Shown one piece after another: positions 41,638 to 52,636 of a stretch of 64,000 nucleotides of DNA. Source of the stretch: Venturia oleaginea (Eukaryota > Ascomycota > Dothideomycetes > Venturiales > Venturiaceae); NCBI GenBank assembly GCA_013176395.1, contig JABMLP010000006.1, positions 992,001 to 1,056,000 of the forward strand, written 5' to 3'. The notes beneath the pieces were generated by a model. It saw only the letters and a list, made by a program, of their open reading frames with translations. It did no database searches and was not told the DNA's origin. Every line of letters starts with the position of its first letter. Position 1 is the stretch's first letter. A program made the translations under genes and the position numbers.

Positions 41638-44600
41638 GTTGGTGAGTTACTGGGTGAGATTCGTTGTACTTTCTGGATTGGTTCCGCATGGTAGCCGTGG
41701 GTTAGATAGAATGGACTCATCCCTGTGACTGAAGAGTCACGATTGTTCAGTGCTAACATAGCCGTAGGTAGTAGCGTTGGCCAGTCTAGTTGGGAGTATG
41801 CGATGAAGGCACGGAGATAGCGTAGAACTTCCTGGTTCATACGCTCGGTCGCGCTATCGGTCTGTGGATGAAAGGCTGTAGAGAGTCTCTGCTCAATCTT
41901 TGCAAGTTCGCAAAGCTTCCTCCAAAAACGACCTGTCCAATTGCTGCCTCTGTCCGACGTCAATGCCATGGGAAATCCGTGGTAGCGATAGTAGCATTGT
42001 AAGAACCTTTTCGCGCACTCTTTGGCGCTCATTGTAGTCATAGCCTCCAACGTAACACTTTTGAGGAGGCGATCTGTGATAACCATGAGGTATTTTGGGC
42101 CGTTTTCCTCCGCGGGCAAATCAGTCGTGAAATCGATTGATAGCTCGCTGTGGAAGCGGGCCGGGATTGGTAGTGGTTTCAGAAGACCTCGCTTCTTATC
42201 ACGCCATATTCCTGTTCTCCCACATACGTCGCAATTACGTACAAACTGTCGGACTGTCTTGTATTGTTGGGGTCAAAAGAAACTTCTGGATAGAATCGCA
42301 AGCGTGCTATCTCTCCCTGGGTGTCCAGTAATATAGGAATCGTGAGTTTGTTGGACCAGCGTTGTTCGCAGCGGTTCCCAATCTGGTACCCATAGAATCC
42401 CTCTTCTCGTGACCGCGCCGTGGTCGTCTATTTCGCATTCGGGTAGCTGTACCGACAACTTGAGCTCTGGAGGAAAGGAACGTTCGCCAGTAACTATAGC
42501 TGTATGAATAGCTTGGTAGGATTGGTCCTCTGCTATTGCGCGATCCCAGAGAAGTTGTAACTCTGGTTTCTCGAAAAGATCGCATCCTTTTGCAACTGAC
42601 CGGTTTTGACCGTACCTAGTAGTGGACCGGTGTTTACCGTTTTCGGCAGTCAGCTGGTGTCGACCGTCCAGTCCAGTATTTTGCTGGGGCTCCCGTATAA
42701 CGTCCCATGTACTATTGGATGTATTCGGTGTATTGAATGGGCAGATAAGGGCTTGTATTGCGATTGTTTCGGTCGTCCTCTCGGAAAGAGGAGGAAGCCA
42801 TTCGTCCTTGATCAACTGGGCCACTCGCCCTTGTAGTCTCTCGTCGTTCTTGTCATGTGGCATATCCTGATGTCTTCTTGATAGTGCGTCTGGTCTTTGC
42901 GCTAGTTTTCCGGCGCGAAATTCCAGCTGGAATTGGTACTCAGATAGAATTAGCGACCATCTTGCTTGTCTCTCTGACAAACGCTGCGCTGTCATAAAGT
43001 AGCGGAGATTCTTGTGATCGGTAAGGACTTTGAAAGGTGCTGCAACACTGCGCAGTTCTCCTCTCCAGTGTTCAATGGACTTGATTACTGCCAGTAATTC
43101 TTTATCGTGGATCTCGTAGTTACATTCAGCCGCAGTGAGCTTGCGGGAGAAGTATGCTACTGGTCGTAGTTTTCCTTTCATATCCTTCTGCGACAACGTG
43201 CCTCCCAGCGCGTAGCCAGAGCAGTCGCACTCGAGTACCGTATCCAGGTCTGGATTCCAGTGAGCCAGTATTGGGGCGGAGATGAATAGCTCCTTCAAGA
43301 CTTGAAAGGCGTTCTCATGTTCTTTGTTCCAGACAAAAGCGACGGCCTTCCGTGTTAACTTGATTAAGGGGTCGGAGAGCTCTGAGAAGTTGTCGATGAA
43401 GTCTCGGTAGAAATTTGCAAAGCCTAGGAAGGAGCGTACGCCTGTGACATTGACTGGAGCCTCCCATTCTTTAATCGCGGCAACTTTCTCTGGGTCGACT
43501 TTGATCCCTTCTCCTGCAGTGATAATGAACCCCAGATATTTGACCTCCTGAACAGCAAACTCGCACTTGCTTAAGTCTAGCCGAAGTCCAGCAGTCTTGA
43601 GCTTGGCAAGAATTTGGTTAACCTTAACCATGTGATCCAGATAGTCGCCGTCGCTCCATATCAAGACATCGTCCATGTAGGCTGAACAGCAGATATCTAG
43701 GGATTCCCGTAGGACTCCGTTGATGTATCGTTGAAAGCTCGCGGGTGCGCCAGCTAGTCCGAAGGGGGTAACTAGCCATTCGAATAGTCCAAATCGAGTG
43801 CGAAAAGCCGTTTTCCACTCATCGCCGTGCTTGATGCGGAGCCGATGAAATGCCGCTCTGACGTCAAGTTTGGTGTACCAACGCGCTGTTGCTAGATTTC
43901 GTAGGGTTTCTCGGATTAGTGGCAATGGGTAGCGGTCCGATCGAGTGATTCGATTCAGTGCCCGATAGTCTACACACATCCGAATGCCTCCACCTGGTTT
44001 CCTTACAAATAAGACTGGGGCTGCCGCTGGTGAGTTGCTGGCGCGTATCCAGCCCTTGTCCATATAGTCCGAAAGTGTTTTTCGTAGGACTAATAGCTCT
44101 TCCCTCGACATGCCGTATAATGGGCCCCAAGGAACTTCTGCCTCGCGACCTTGTTCATCTCGTATCAATTCGATAACGTGATCGCGACCCTCTTGATGGG
44201 GCGCGATCTCTCCGTCTTCGTCGTCGAGAAAGGCATCAGCGTGCTCTGCTATTTCTTCTGGTATTGCTTGTCGGATTTCTTCCTCAGTCTTTCTCTGTTT
44301 TCTTTCTGCTAACTTGCTTAGGGCCTTGTTGATATCCGACATCGAGATAGCCAGCACTTGCGTACCATCCGGTCCATCCCTTCTCAACCGTCGCTGGGCC
44401 CTTCCAACAATAGCTGCAAATACAGATCCTGACACTAGACGAGCTGCCCGCACGTGAGCGAGCCGGTCTCGCGCTTTGGTGTTCTGTTCTAGCCACCCCT
44501 TTTCTCCTATCGTGATGCGCTGGGATCCTTGACCAATAAGCAGCTTTCTCTTAGCTGCTATATATCGTACCCAGTTCCTCTCTGCCCATGCCTTGCCTAG

Positions 44601-44891
44601 GATAATAGGGAAGCTCAATCCTTTCACTATATACCCATAGACTCGCTCTGCTCGACCATCAAAGTCGATTGTAGCGTAGGTCATGTGCGTAATACGGAGG
44701 TCTTCTCCGTTCTCGTGGCTCTTTTTAGCCAGTGCCAATTGTTTGGTGTCAATTGGGATGCGCGGTAGACGATGTGTTTGGACACTCTTTTCGCTAAAAG
44801 CAGCATAAGGGAGGTAGCCGTTATCAAAGAAGGATTCGGTGAAAGAAGTTCCATTGATCAAGGTATCTATCAAGAAGGGTGTACTTCCCAT
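41535..44891 (-). pseudogene. Gypsy copy 1 Pol (protease, RT, RNase H, part of integrase)
   Basis: The frame is open at 44891 (no true start) and runs 872 codons to TGA at 42275-42273; the same frame then continues into the integrase until the solo LTR. Protease-like part: ESFFDNGYLPYAAFS, with DNG where DSG or DTG is expected. Reverse transcriptase: YRALNRITRSDRYPLPLI, LDVRAAFHRLRIK, TPFGLAGAPASFQRYI, CCSAYMDDVLIWS. RNase H: VLECDCSGYALGGTLSQ, NYEIHDKELLAVI, VLTDHKNLRYF, RRHQDMPH. Integrase: LTSDRGSNWTGRFW and AFHPQTDSATERMNQEV. The TGA replaces Trp in the FFWPQ zinc-finger start of integrase. Copy 2 keeps this Trp. Confidence 0.9.
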
Positions 44892-45946
44892 CCTGTTCTG
44901 CGAAGGTGCCGGCGCCTTGAGGTCTGAATCTCCTAAGCAACTCGTCGCAGAGCTTCTTAACAGTGTCGAACTTCGGATCCTTCACCCAGGACTTGGCTTC
45001 TATTCCGAGACGTGTACGAAGGGCGGAGAGAGCGAGTCTTTGTGGTTTCTTCCATACGACCGATAAGTCTGGGGTTGTAGAGTTTCGAGTAGTGACGCCT
45101 TCGACAGTAGGAGGTGAGATAGGGTTGTCAAGGATAAGTTCGAAATCCTGATAGAGGAGATAGGTGTCCGCCAGTTCAATCCATGTAGTGACCGAGTAAC
45201 CATCCTAAAGTATTGGTATGTCTTTGAATTTGAAAGATCCAGAGCCGGATCCGGCTTGAGTTTCAGCCATGAGTGTAGAATGAGAACGAAGACTTAGTGA
45301 TTATATCGCATCGTCGCAGTCGAGGAGATTTGGCTTAAGTTTCAGCCATGAGTGCATGCCTGCTCACCGTCCTAGCGGGTCACGGAGACATGATCGAGAG
45401 ATCTGGCTTAAGTTTCAGCCATGAGTGCATGTATGCTCACCGTCCTAGCGGGTCACGGAGACGTGACCGAGAGATCTGGCTTAAATTTCAGCATTGATTG
45501 TATGCCTGCTCACCGTCGTAGCGGGTCACGGAGACATGATCGAAGACCACTTAGCTAATGCAAGGATTTGTATGAGCGATAGGAACTGTACGGGTGATGT
45601 TTCTGACGTGTAGGGGAACGAGAGACCTGAGAAGCGGCGTGAACAGAGCTTGTAGTAACTAGAAGCGCAATTGACGAGGTTCTGAGATTTGTCGTGTGCC
45701 TTGACGCAAGAGAGATCAGTGGGAGGGTTCGAATGGGTCATAGAAAGCCGTTGGCCGCGTGGTGATTCAACGCCAAGGAATCTGCTTTGCGTGGTAGGGT
45801 AAATTATATATGGGCACAGCAGTAGTGCAAGCCCGGGCTCATAACCTGTCAAAAGGTAGATGAAGCAGACTGAAGTCTGAATTGAGAGACTGAGAGCCTC
45901 GCATATATACACAATGTGTCTCGTGCACAGACCAATTCATTTGACA
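44892..45946 (-). mobile_element. Fragment of a second copia element (5' part and LTR)
   Basis: 44893-45260 matches the N-terminal Gag region of the near-intact copia element with scattered differences. The 5' leader with three 73-bp repeat units (about 45327-45540) follows, then the same half-tRNA primer site (CTCATAACC before 45847). A diverged, shorter LTR lies at 45847-45946. The element's 3' part is missing at the join with gypsy copy 1. Confidence 0.9.
45847..45946 (-). repeat. Diverged 100-bp copia LTR
   Basis: It has the same ends (TGTCAAAAGGTAGATGAAGC ... CATTTGACA) as the 129-bp LTRs but a different, shorter middle, so it belongs to an older or sister subfamily. Confidence 0.85.
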
Positions 45947-46526
45947 TATCTTACCTACGGGATTACAAAAACCTCGCAATTCAGTACTCAGCTCCGATGT
46001 CACAACACCAAACTTTCACCTGTCTCACGTCTCTACCGATGCTTCGTTTGCCGACGATATCAAGAATAGAAAATCTCGCCAGGGGTTCCTTCTGATGCTT
46101 GCCGGCGGCCCAGTGGCCTGGAAGGCTACGAAGCAGAAAACAGTGACCACATCGAGCACAGAAGCCGAGTTGTTGGCGGCATCATACTGAGGGAAAGAAT
46201 TCATATGGCGGAAGAGATTCTTCGCTGCAATTGGCTTCAATCTGGGTGAAGATCTCACCATCAAGTGCGATAACCAAAAGACTATACGGCTACTCACTTC
46301 CGAAGCACCAGAACTCACCACCAAACTACGCCATGTCGACATACATCACCACTTCCTACGCCAAGAAATCCTTGCTAAACGGATCACTTTCGAGTATCTC
46401 CGCACTCAGATTATGCCAGCTGATGGCCTCACTACGGGCTTCGCACGGCAACAACAGGAGAACTTCATTCTGCTACTCAATCTCGTCAGAATCGCTGTTA
46501 AGGGCACATCAAACGGAGACGATTGA
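45947..46526 (+). pseudogene. Copia RNase H fragment, plus strand
   Basis: It reads SVLSSDVT, STDASFADDIKNRKSRQGFL, GPVAWKATKQKTVTTSSTEAE (then a TGA), IKCDNQKTIRLL, KLRHVDIHHHFLRQEI and MPADGLTTG, i.e. a complete but stop-containing copia RNase H. It lies on the same strand as the degraded copia at 33.8-41.3 kb and is probably from the same or a sister copy. Its start overlaps the end of the 41.3-kb piece by about 45 bp. Confidence 0.8.
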
Positions 46527-46938
46527 GCCTACAATCACAAAAGCACATTGTACTGATTGGGACTAGTCTCCCTGCTCACTCTCTCAAGTCTCTTTGGCAG
46601 GATCTTTCAGTGTATTCACCTTCTACCTATTCAAGTTGATCATCATGCAGCCTCATTTGGCCAGTTTCTTTACTCATATATCGCTCACAAACTGAAAGGG
46701 TGTGTATGAAGGCTAGGTGATGATCAGGTGATGATCACGTTACCGACCCTGGCGGAAACTCTCAATATACAGAGTTATAAACCATTGCACTTAAAAAACA
46801 CCACAACAGCGAGAACTGAGATCTTTGAAACTGAATGATTACAACGCAAATACACATCGCCTCAAGAGGGCTCAGGTTGTTCTAGGCTCGACGCGTTGCC
46901 CAGCGCGTAGAAACGAGAGATGACGGTATCACCCTACG
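46527..46938. other. 3' copia and 5' LINE non-coding sequence
   Basis: No coding potential. The border between the copia 3' end and the next LINE could not be placed. Confidence 0.4.
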
Positions 46939-49900
46939 ATGTTCACCTGTGATGAAATATCTATACAAGATTCCGCCCAAGAACCTTCTGGAAGAACGAG
47001 GTCAACTACAGACCTGACCTCACGCCAAGGGCCAAGGACCAGAGGGATGCAATTATTACCTGGAAATGGACAAAAGAGGCCTGCCCCAGGAGACAAGGAG
47101 AACGAAGGACCACACCAGAGTCAAAGGCCACAAAGAGCAACGAAGATGTCGAGGAGAGCGCTTGAGGCGCTATAGGGCAATACCCTAACATGCAGAAACA
47201 CACAATACATGGAAATCGATGAGGACTCGGATCTATGAGAGAGAAGGACCAACTTAATATACTACAGTACAACGTACGCAAATCAAGGGATACGGTTATG
47301 GCAACTCTGCTCCGTGATCCAAGAGTAGCAGAATACGATACTATTGCTATCCAAGAACCGTGGCGCAAGACCTTCATGTCGACAACACACCACCCAGCGA
47401 AGAATATATTCCACTTATGCTACCCGACAACGAACGAGGAGGATGGCCCAGCAAGGGTGTGTTTCTTTGTCAACAAAAGGCTAGACCACGGCAGCCTGCA
47501 ATTCGAACAGCACACAAGAGACGTCTGCACATTGAAAATCAGTATCAGAAATGGCGATCAAACAGAAGACGAGCTGGCAATACACAACGTCTACAATACG
47601 GTCCAAAACATGCCAAACCGCATCAGCTCACTGCCGACCCTAAGAGCTCGATTGGAGGAACACGCGCTGGAAGATCAGATGGTATTAGGCGACTTGCACT
47701 TACACCATAGAATGTGGGGAGGAGCGCAGGTCGTACACGAAGACCGAGAAGCGGAAGAACTTATCGAAATTATGGAGAGATTTGATATGTCCAGCATGCT
47801 ACAGCCCGGAACGGTAACGTACGAAGAAGGTAGCAGCAGGAAGACGATTGATATGTGCTGGATGACATTAGGCTTGATTGACAGGACCATCAGTAGCAGA
47901 GTAGACAGAGAGCTAGACCACGACTCAGACCACCTCCCCATCAGCATCATACTGGATCTCTGGACGCGCTCCACGGAAATCAGGCCAAGATGCAACTGGA
48001 AACTCCTAGACTGCAAGGAGTTCTGCGGGACGCTCAGAGACACCCTACCGGCACGAAGGAGACCAAGGACGAAAGCAGCGCTAGACATGTACACGATGGA
48101 GTTAGTCAAAGCGATCAAGGATGCAGCAGCGAAGACAATTCCCCTTACAAGACCATGCACCAAGGCGAAAGAGGGATGGGACGGAACATGCTCGAGAGCA
48201 TTGGCAGATACAAAACGCCTAAGGCGCATACACGAGAGAAGACACACGGAGGAGACATGGGGAAAACTACCGCGAGGCGAGGAACCACAAGACACGGACG
48301 ATCAAGAAGGCGCTCCGGCAAGCACACAGAGACCGCGTAGAAATGGCAGCAAGCTCCACTGAATCCCTCTGGAAAATAGCCAAGTAGGCCCGCAATAGAG
48401 AAAGCCAGCCCCCAAGTGTGAGGCCAATTATCAAGTGTCCGACGACCGGCAACCAGGCTACTACACCCTCGGCAAAAACGATTCTCCTTCGGGACGCCTT
48501 CTTCCCAGCACTGCTAGAAGCAGACCTCGACGATCTACAGGATGCAAGATATGATGATTGTATACCAATGCCAAACGTTACTGAGAAGGAGGTACTGGAC
48601 GCAATACAAGCAGCGTCACTCTTCAAGGCCCCGGGACCGGATGGGATCCCAAACAAGGCCTTGCAGACGGCATCTTATATGTTGGTGGGACACCTGGCGA
48701 CAATTATGAACCAGAGCCTACAACTGGGCCACTACCCGACACATTTCCGAAGCTCGACCACGGTAGTGCTACGCAAACCAGGGAAGGACGACTACTCGAT
48801 TCCAAAGGCATACCGACCTATTGCGCTCCTGAATACGATTGGCAAGGCCATGGACGCAGTAATCGCTAAGAGACTTAGCTACCTGGTAGAAACACACCAA
48901 GTCATCCCAAGGATGCACATGGGAGGCAGGAAGTTAAGGTCAACGGAACACGCACTACTCGCTTGTAATCGAGAGAATCTACAACGCTTGGAACAACAGA
49001 AAAGGACAAGTCGCTAGCCTGCTGCTCCTTGACGTGTCGGGCGCCTTCGATAACGTATCCCACAAGAGACTTCTACACAATCTTCGGAAAAGAAAAGTTG
49101 ATAAGAGAACAGTACGATGGATTGCTAGCTTCCTGAGCGATAGACGCACGCGAATTGTCATCGATGGCTACGAATCTGACGAGTACACGGTCGAGACTGG
49201 GGTACCACAGGGATCGCCCCTATCCCCTATCTTATACATATTCTACAACTCTGATCTTATTGAGCAATGCGACTCAGGCGACGATACTGCAGCTACAGGC
49301 TATATCTATGACGCAGCCATACTTACATGGGGCAACACAACAGAGGAAACGTGCAAGAAATTCGAAAACGCGCTAGAAAAGGCAAACTGTTGGGCAAAGA
49401 CACATGCATCAAAATTCGCCTCAGAAAAGTTCCAGCTGACACACTTCACAAGAAGACGCACCCGTATAGACACACAACAGCCCGTTCAGACGGCATGGGG
49501 ATGCATTGCGCCTAAGACAACGTGCAAATATCTAGGCGTGACGCTAGACAGCAAACTCCAATGGAAGGAACACATCGAAGAAATTAAGCGGAAAACTACG
49601 AAAACAGTGAACGCACTGTGCTCTCTGGGTAGCTCAACATGGGGCGTCAGTCTGCTAGATATGCAAAAAATCTACCGCGGAGTAGTAGTCCCTCAGATGA
49701 TGTACGCGTGCACAATCTGGTCGAATTCAGGAATGAGGGGAAAACCATACACGAGAAAAACGCTCGATACACTTCAGTCAATCCAAGCACGTGCAGCACG
49801 AATTATCTGGGGAGCGTTCAAAGCGATATCCAGAGTCGCCCTCGACATTGAGATCTACCTGCTCCCAGTCGAACAACAGATCTGGAAACACAACACCGAA

Positions 49901-51049
49901 ACTCTCAGCCGTATACTCACGTGCCAAGACCTCCCTAAACTGCTAGATACTCAATTCGGAGAACCAAGGTCAAGACAACGAGCAAGCTACGATAGCGCAT
50001 TATACAACATATATCGAGATGCCGAAGAGAAAGGAGCAGCGAATCTCGACAAGCGAGAGATAATCCCGCCGTTCGTAGCAGCACCATGGTGGCAAGGCCC
50101 AAAGACACATATCGCACCAAGCGGTGAAGCGGCACACTCTGAACACGACTCCGTCACTAGATTCGAGGGTAATATTTGCATCTATACAGATGGGAGTAGC
50201 ATAGACGGACATACAGGCGCTGCAGCAGTATGGCCGCTGAAAAGACAGACGAGAAGCACGTATATGGGCCCTGAGACGACCTCCACGGTGTACGCAGCTG
50301 AACTTCAAGGAATAAATCTAGCGCTGCATATGGTTCAAACAGACATCGAGGCAGGAAACGAACGGAGAGACATCAATATCTTCACCGACAACCAGGCAGC
50401 GATACGCTCGCTGACAAGGCCGGAAGGCCGATCAGGAGCATACATTGTCAAGTGGATTGTACAACGGATCACACAACTTCACGAGTACGGAGCTATCGTG
50501 AACATCCGATGGATCCCTGCCCACGAGGGAATTGACGGGAACGAGGCCGCTGACCAAGCCGCCAGGGAGGCCACTGGATGGAGAGAAGACGGAGAGAAGG
50601 GACCAAGAGCTGATATGCCACCGGAACTGTACCCGCTAAGAACGACACTCAAGACGTGGTGCTGGAAGGTAGTGAATAGACAATGGTTGACTAGCTGGAA
50701 ATCCGAGACAAAGAGGAAAGCCACGAGGAGACACACACCTAAACCTACTAAAAGGGTGCTCCAGCTCCATCAAGACCAGAGCAAACGAGAAAGTGAGATC
50801 CTCGTACAGATGAGAACTGAAAAGATAGGGCTCAAGGCCTTCCTCTTCAGCCGACGTGTCCAAGGTATCTCAGGTTCTAGGTGTGACTGCCGTGAAGGGA
50901 TGCAGACCGTAGCCCATATCCTCCTGGAATGCCGCAAGTTCCGGGACATCCGGAGAGACGAGTTAGGCCGCTTCCCAGGACGAAACAACCTCCGGAATAT
51001 CTTGACTACGCATAAGTTAGCCACCAAAGCTATCAGATTTATGGAATAG
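46939..51049 (+). mobile_element. Second LINE (Tad/I-like) with RNase H, 5' truncated and dead
   Basis: It retains a short ORF1 remnant (about 46939-47175, basic, ending in MSRRALEAL) and most of ORF2. It differs strongly from the LINE at 27 kb and carries an RNase H domain that the first lacks. Flanking duplications were not found. Confidence 0.8.
47235..51049 (+). pseudogene. LINE ORF2: endonuclease, reverse transcriptase, RNase H; broken
   Basis: ATG at 47235. Endonuclease: LNILQYNVRKSRDTVMATLL, AIQEPW, VLGDLHLHHRMWGG, DHDSDHLPI. Reverse transcriptase: FKAPGPDGIPNKAL, YRPIALLNTIGKAMD, LLLLDVSGAFDNVSHKRL, TGVPQGSPLSPILYIFY. RNase H: ICIYTDGSSIDGHTGAAA, VYAAELQGINLAL, NIFTDNQAAIRSL, RWIPAHEGIDGNEAADQAA, a full catalytic set. 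C-terminal CDCREGMQTVAHILLEC. Lesions are a frameshift near 48262, TAG at 48385-48387, a frameshift near 48970, and a missense change of the first Asp of the reverse-transcriptase YxDD box to Tyr (GYIYDAAIL, 49307-49309). RT activity is therefore lost several times over. Confidence 0.88.
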
Positions 51050-51539
51050 ACGCGAGTTCTTGGGCATAGTGGGATCGAAAACGCGCAGACGACGCTGAGC
51101 ATTGAGGGGAGACTGTAGGTAAAAGGAAAGCGAAACATAAGGCATTGTCTTTCGGAATCTAGATAGCACAGATGTACTGGTAGAACAACCGACATTTACA
51201 AGAGCCATTGGGCATTTGGAAATAGTGGTTGAGGGAAAAGAGGGGGATCGAGGGGACAGCTGGTCTTGTTTCAGTGAACGGGGCGAAGTGGGGCGCGGTG
51301 GATTATATAATCTATCACGTGTCGGCTGTCTGAAGTCCTCCTAACCGGACATAGCTGCGTGATTAAGCGGCTGCAACCGAGTAGGATAAAATCAATCAAC
51401 CAATAAATACAACAGATGGGCGCAGCCATCTGTAATTTGTAAGTCATCAGCCACCATATACCAACGTATGACAAGTACATGTGACAGGTATCCGTAACAT
51501 CGACGTCTGTCCATACAACAGTTATTGAGCATTCTAGCT
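51050..51539. other. LINE 3' end and unassigned sequence
   Basis: No supportable gene. A minus-strand frame crosses this stretch but is best explained as part of the LTR/gag remnant next to it. Confidence 0.35.
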
Positions 51540-52146
51540 CTCCATATATCTCAAAGAGAGATAGAGGTCTGTTTTTGTCTTGTATAATCTCCTCCTCTTG
51601 TTGATGGTAGTCTACCTCCTTATCTTTCCCTTTTTTAGTCTTGGATGGTCCTGCAGGGACACTGGCCTCGGAGCCATTCTGCGGAAAATCGCCGATTAGG
51701 GTCGTCATCGTGCGAACGTGGCTTGATTTGATCTTCTGGCCCAGTTGGGTATAAGATCGTTGACGGGTTCTAGATAATCTAGAGCTCACGCTGTCTCTAT
51801 ACAGCGAGAGAATTGTACGATGGTCTCCTGGACTGCGAGCAGGAGTTTCGTACGTTGAAAAATTAGATCTTGCTAATCTGTGGTCGCCTGTACAACCACT
51901 GATGTGTGTTGATTCGGCTTCGAATATACGTATATGAAATAATAATGAAATAATAATGAAATGAACTAAATGAATGAAATGACTCTTGTATTGCTTCTGT
52001 ATGTTGTTCTCGTTCTTTGTTACAAATGGAAGTCTCTCGTACAGAGACTTCCGATCCTTGCCGTGCCAAGGAATCCACAGGTCAGACGAGAACCAATAAT
52101 ATGTTTCTAACCAAAGTTCATGCATGCGAGTGGCCCGATCGCCACA
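51540..52146 (-). mobile_element. Probable LTR-retrotransposon remnant (LTR, leader, gag start)
   Basis: On the minus strand, 52146-51900 looks like an LTR (starts TGTGGCGATCGG; contains the hairpin GGAAGTCTCT-CGTAC-AGAGACTTCC). It is followed by a candidate primer site starting TGGTTGTACAGG and then, at about 51708, an ATG opening a hydrophilic peptide (MTTLIGDFPQNGSEASVPAG, then a Lys/Glu-rich tail). This layout is that of the 5' end of a gypsy-like element. No second LTR or Pol is present. The assignment is tentative. Confidence 0.35.
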
Positions 52147-52636
52147 TTCCCGCACGACGCTTAGCGCTGGGATTCCTAATATCTCGGCTATGTCGCTGAC
52201 GTGCTGCACTGCCGTGTCTTTACTTCAATATTCCGCTAAGCAATTTCTCCACTTCACTCTAAAAGAGCCATCTTGTCTGCGCATTTGCATAGCCCGCATG
52301 CCAGAGCCAAGCCGCAGAGCAATCCATGTCCAGCTGAAGCCATTTTCAACCGTAGGCAAAGATCTTGGCGTTAAAGTAGAGTAGTGAGACGCAGCAAATA
52401 TTTCTTAAGCGCTGTAGATCCGTCTGCGCGCCATGACTCTGCCTCGCTGCGTGCTCGCCCTGCCTCACTGCGTGCTCACCCTGCCTCGCTGCGTGCTTAC
52501 CCTGCCTCGCTGCGTGCTCATCCTGCCTCTCTCACGTAGTAACTTGCAACCATAATTGCTTTAGATTGTGAAGTCCTTTTAACTGCAAAATATCACACCC
52601 TCCGATCATTAATTGTGCTTATGCTCTATCAATTCG
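52147..52636. other. Intergenic upstream of the NLR gene, with a minisatellite
   Basis: No gene seen. It holds the minisatellite at 52441-52529 and presumably the NLR promoter. Confidence 0.45.
52441..52529. repeat. 21-bp minisatellite, four units plus part
   Basis: Units GCCTCGCTGCGTGCTCGCCC(T) repeat at 52441, 52462, 52483 and 52504 with one or two substitutions each, about 110 bp before the NLR start codon. Confidence 0.9.

Larger units (their letters stand above)
41359..44891 (-). mobile_element. Truncated Ty3/gypsy (chromovirus) copy 1
   Basis: Nearly identical to gypsy copy 2 at 59.4-64 kb but cut at both ends: the integrase tail, chromodomain and 3' LTR are missing on the left, and Gag and the 5' LTR on the right. 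It contains a 235-bp solo LTR (41403-41637). On the right it joins copia sequence directly at about 44891-44893 without any LTR. Confidence 0.9.

Noticed and set aside
51271..52209. 312-codon minus-strand open frame as a host gene
   Set aside because: It has a non-ATG start, crosses a probable LTR with AT-rich repeats and only its middle resembles a gag N-terminus. It is reported as a retroelement remnant instead.
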